This document shows, piece by piece, positions 6,552 through 7,708 of a DNA stretch of 7,708 nt. Source of the stretch: an uncultured Clostridia bacterium (GTDB taxonomy: Bacteria > Bacillota > Clostridia > Oscillospirales > CAG-272). The position numbers were made by a program, and so were the translations under genes. How positions within the stretch are numbered: the stretch's first letter is position 1; each line of letters starts with the position of its first letter. Location: the NCBI GenBank assembly GCA_947367285.1, contig CANBDB010000073.1, positions 1 to 7,708 on the forward strand, read 5' to 3'. The notes beneath the pieces are model-generated. The model saw only the letters and a list, made by a program, of their open reading frames with translations, made no database searches and was not told the origin of the DNA.

Positions 6552-7650
6552 ATGCACAAAGATCATGTGCGTAGAATTTTGTATTGTAATAAATGTATGC
6601 AAGTTCGATAATGTATTCATCACCTGCTGCACTGTCAGTATTTGTTCTAAGTGCGCGGCGTACAACCTGAACGTATGGAGTGGGGTTACAGTTATACTTA
6701 TCGGACATTTTGCCACCGCCTGTAATATTACCGAATATTTCTCCCCAACCACCCTCATAATTGAGATATTCTTGGAAATCGTTATAGTGGTTATAGGTAT
6801 AGAACAAGTATTTTTCGCTTTCCTCGATAATAAGGTTGCCGTTTCGGTCATATCTCGCATAGACAATTCTTGCGGCTCCACGAGTTATTGACGTGCCGTT
6901 ATTGTAAAGTCTGACGGGATATCCGTCACCTGTATCCGTACCGGTTGTTCCGATATCCATTTCATAGTATTGGAGATCTCCGCCACAACCTGAGATATCG
7001 GGAAGCTCGGGCTCATAGGGATAGTTAGTTGTGCTTCCGCTAAATTTACTGTGGTTTAATCTAAGATACTCACCCCACTCGCTTTGAGTTGGCTTAGTTT
7101 TCTTGGATGATGTATAGTTGGGGGGGATTTCTCCAAATGCAAATACGTATGCAGCAACTTCTTCAAGTGTTATGGATGCACCGCCCCTGAAAATCTTATT
7201 AACAATATTGCCGTGGCCGTCAAGAATATAATATGTATTTCCATCGTTTGAATACAGCATTGATGTATTACGGACAAACATTCCATCTTCCATGGGCTGA
7301 TAGTCCGCCTGCTCGGGCGCTGCGTCGGGTACTTCTATAGAACCGGACATAAAATTATGTTTAGTTCTATAATAAGCATCCATATAGCTGGATGCGGGGG
7401 TATAATTAGCGTAAAACTCCGCCTTGGTTATATCTAGATATGGGTCTTCCGTCGGACCTGAATCATCATCAGGAACAAACTCAATTTGATCTTTATGTGT
7501 TGTTGAAGTAGTTGGACGAGTAGTAGTTGTTGTTGAGTTTACTGTACTGCTAGTAGAGTTCTCTGTTTCAGGCAAAAATGGTAATACTTCGCAGGAAACA
7601 AGCATACTGAGAATTACAAAAAGTATCAGTATTTGCTTTAAGTGTTTCAT
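6550..7650 (-). CDS. Lipoprotein with a barnase / RNase Sa-like (ribonuclease N1/T1) domain
   Basis: This 366-residue protein is probably an endoribonuclease tethered to the outer face of the membrane. Residues 1-20 form a lipoprotein signal peptide (two Lys, hydrophobic core, lipobox LVSC, lipidated C20). A Ser/Thr-rich spacer follows at 31-52, then a region of unknown role at about 70-155. Residues 158-297 match barnase by eye: SITLEEVAAYVFAFGEIPPNY corresponds to the barnase TFDGVADYLQTYHKLPDNY helix and loop. The YYEMDI segment supplies the catalytic Glu (E230, barnase E73). TRGAARIVY supplies R257 and R261 (barnase R83 and R87; compare TRGTRRII in RNase Sa). YNHYNDF supplies H288 (barnase H102). 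Barnase K27 is replaced by Glu. The guanine-binding loop is divergent (about 203-217). A tail of about 70 residues (298-366) is not part of the known fold. GGGAG just before the ATG supports the start. It heads an operon with the M32 gene. The family call is mine from memory alignment, without a search. Confidence 0.8.
   Translation of the reverse strand: MKHLKQILILFVILSMLVSCEVLPFLPETENSTSSTVNSTTTTTRPTTSTTHKDQIEFVPDDDSGPTEDPYLDITKAEFYANYTPASSYMDAYYRTKHNFMSGSIEVPDAAPEQADYQPMEDGMFVRNTSMLYSNDGNTYYILDGHGNIVNKIFRGGASITLEEVAAYVFAFGEIPPNYTSSKKTKPTQSEWGEYLRLNHSKFSGSTTNYPYEPELPDISGCGGDLQYYEMDIGTTGTDTGDGYPVRLYNNGTSITRGAARIVYARYDRNGNLIIEESEKYLFYTYNHYNDFQEYLNYEGGWGEIFGNITGGGKMSDKYNCNPTPYVQVVRRALRTNTDSAAGDEYIIELAYIYYNTKFYAHDLCA
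7495..7560 (-). repeat. Low-complexity Thr/Ser linker within the lipoprotein gene
   Basis: Residues 31-52 are almost all Thr, Ser, Asn and Pro, encoded by runs of ACA and ACT triplets that resemble a trinucleotide microsatellite. It is a typical spacer between a lipid anchor and an extracytoplasmic domain, and a possible site of length variation between strains. Confidence 0.8.
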
Positions 7651-7678
7651 AGAATCTCCCTAAACAATATTTTCTAAC

Positions 7679-7707
7679 ATTATATCATATTTTTTCCAAA
7701 TTGAAAA
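7679..7707 (-). promoter_or_regulatory. Extended -10 promoter of the lipoprotein-M32 operon
   Basis: A perfect -10 TATAAT (7679-7684) is preceded by TGA, giving an extended TGnTATAAT element. A weak -35, TTTTCA (7702-7707), lies 17 bases upstream at the very edge of the window. The leader to ATG 7650 would be about 20 bases and contains AGGGAG (7656-7661) as ribosome site. Confidence 0.75.
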
Positions 7708-7708
7708 G

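Noticed and set aside
6550..7650. Lipoprotein as an ABC-transporter solute-binding protein
   Set aside because: Beyond the signal peptide and Thr spacer there is no binding-protein signature or neighbouring permease, and the barnase-like motifs fit better.

Overview
The window looks like a chromosomal segment of a low-to-moderate GC Firmicute, probably a gut Clostridia (Oscillospiraceae/Ruminococcaceae-like). Supporting signs are strong AGGAGG-type ribosome sites, near-consensus sigma-A promoters with 17-bp spacers, UUG start use, NrnA-type (not Orn-type) oligoribonucleases, a lipoprotein with a Thr/Ser linker, and a modular secreted protein with a Gly/Glu/Pro linker. The lineage is an inference; no rRNA or marker gene is present.

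Layout: (1) 1-1155, plus strand: the 3' part of a large, probably secreted multidomain protein of unknown function, closed by a UUCG-loop terminator. (2) 3977-1211, minus strand: a three-gene operon with its own promoter, two tandem NrnA-like DHH/DHHA1 phosphoesterase genes followed by surE, ending at a second terminator. (3) 4028-5036, plus strand: a divergently transcribed single-gene unit encoding a HAD-family hydrolase with a UUG start, ending at a bidirectional terminator. (4) 7707-5010, minus strand: a two-gene operon of a lipoprotein and an M32 metallocarboxypeptidase, with a promoter at the right edge.

The most interesting gene is the lipoprotein (6550-7650). It has no obvious name at first sight, but its middle aligns by eye to the barnase / RNase Sa (ribonuclease N1/T1) family and keeps the catalytic Glu, two Arg and His. 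It would therefore be a surface-tethered endoribonuclease, with unusual hairpin insertions and a C-terminal extension. No barstar-like inhibitor gene is visible.

Taken together, three of the four complete transcription units carry enzymes that could act in RNA or nucleotide turnover: an extracellular RNase, two nano-RNase/pAp-phosphatase paralogues, the nucleotidase SurE, and a HAD hydrolase that may be a phosphatase. They sit in separate transcription units, so a joint pathway is only a hypothesis. I see no CRISPR array, insertion sequence, phage gene, tRNA or rRNA. I do not see a clear new multi-gene system. Coding density is high and no gene-free stretch exceeds about 175 bases.
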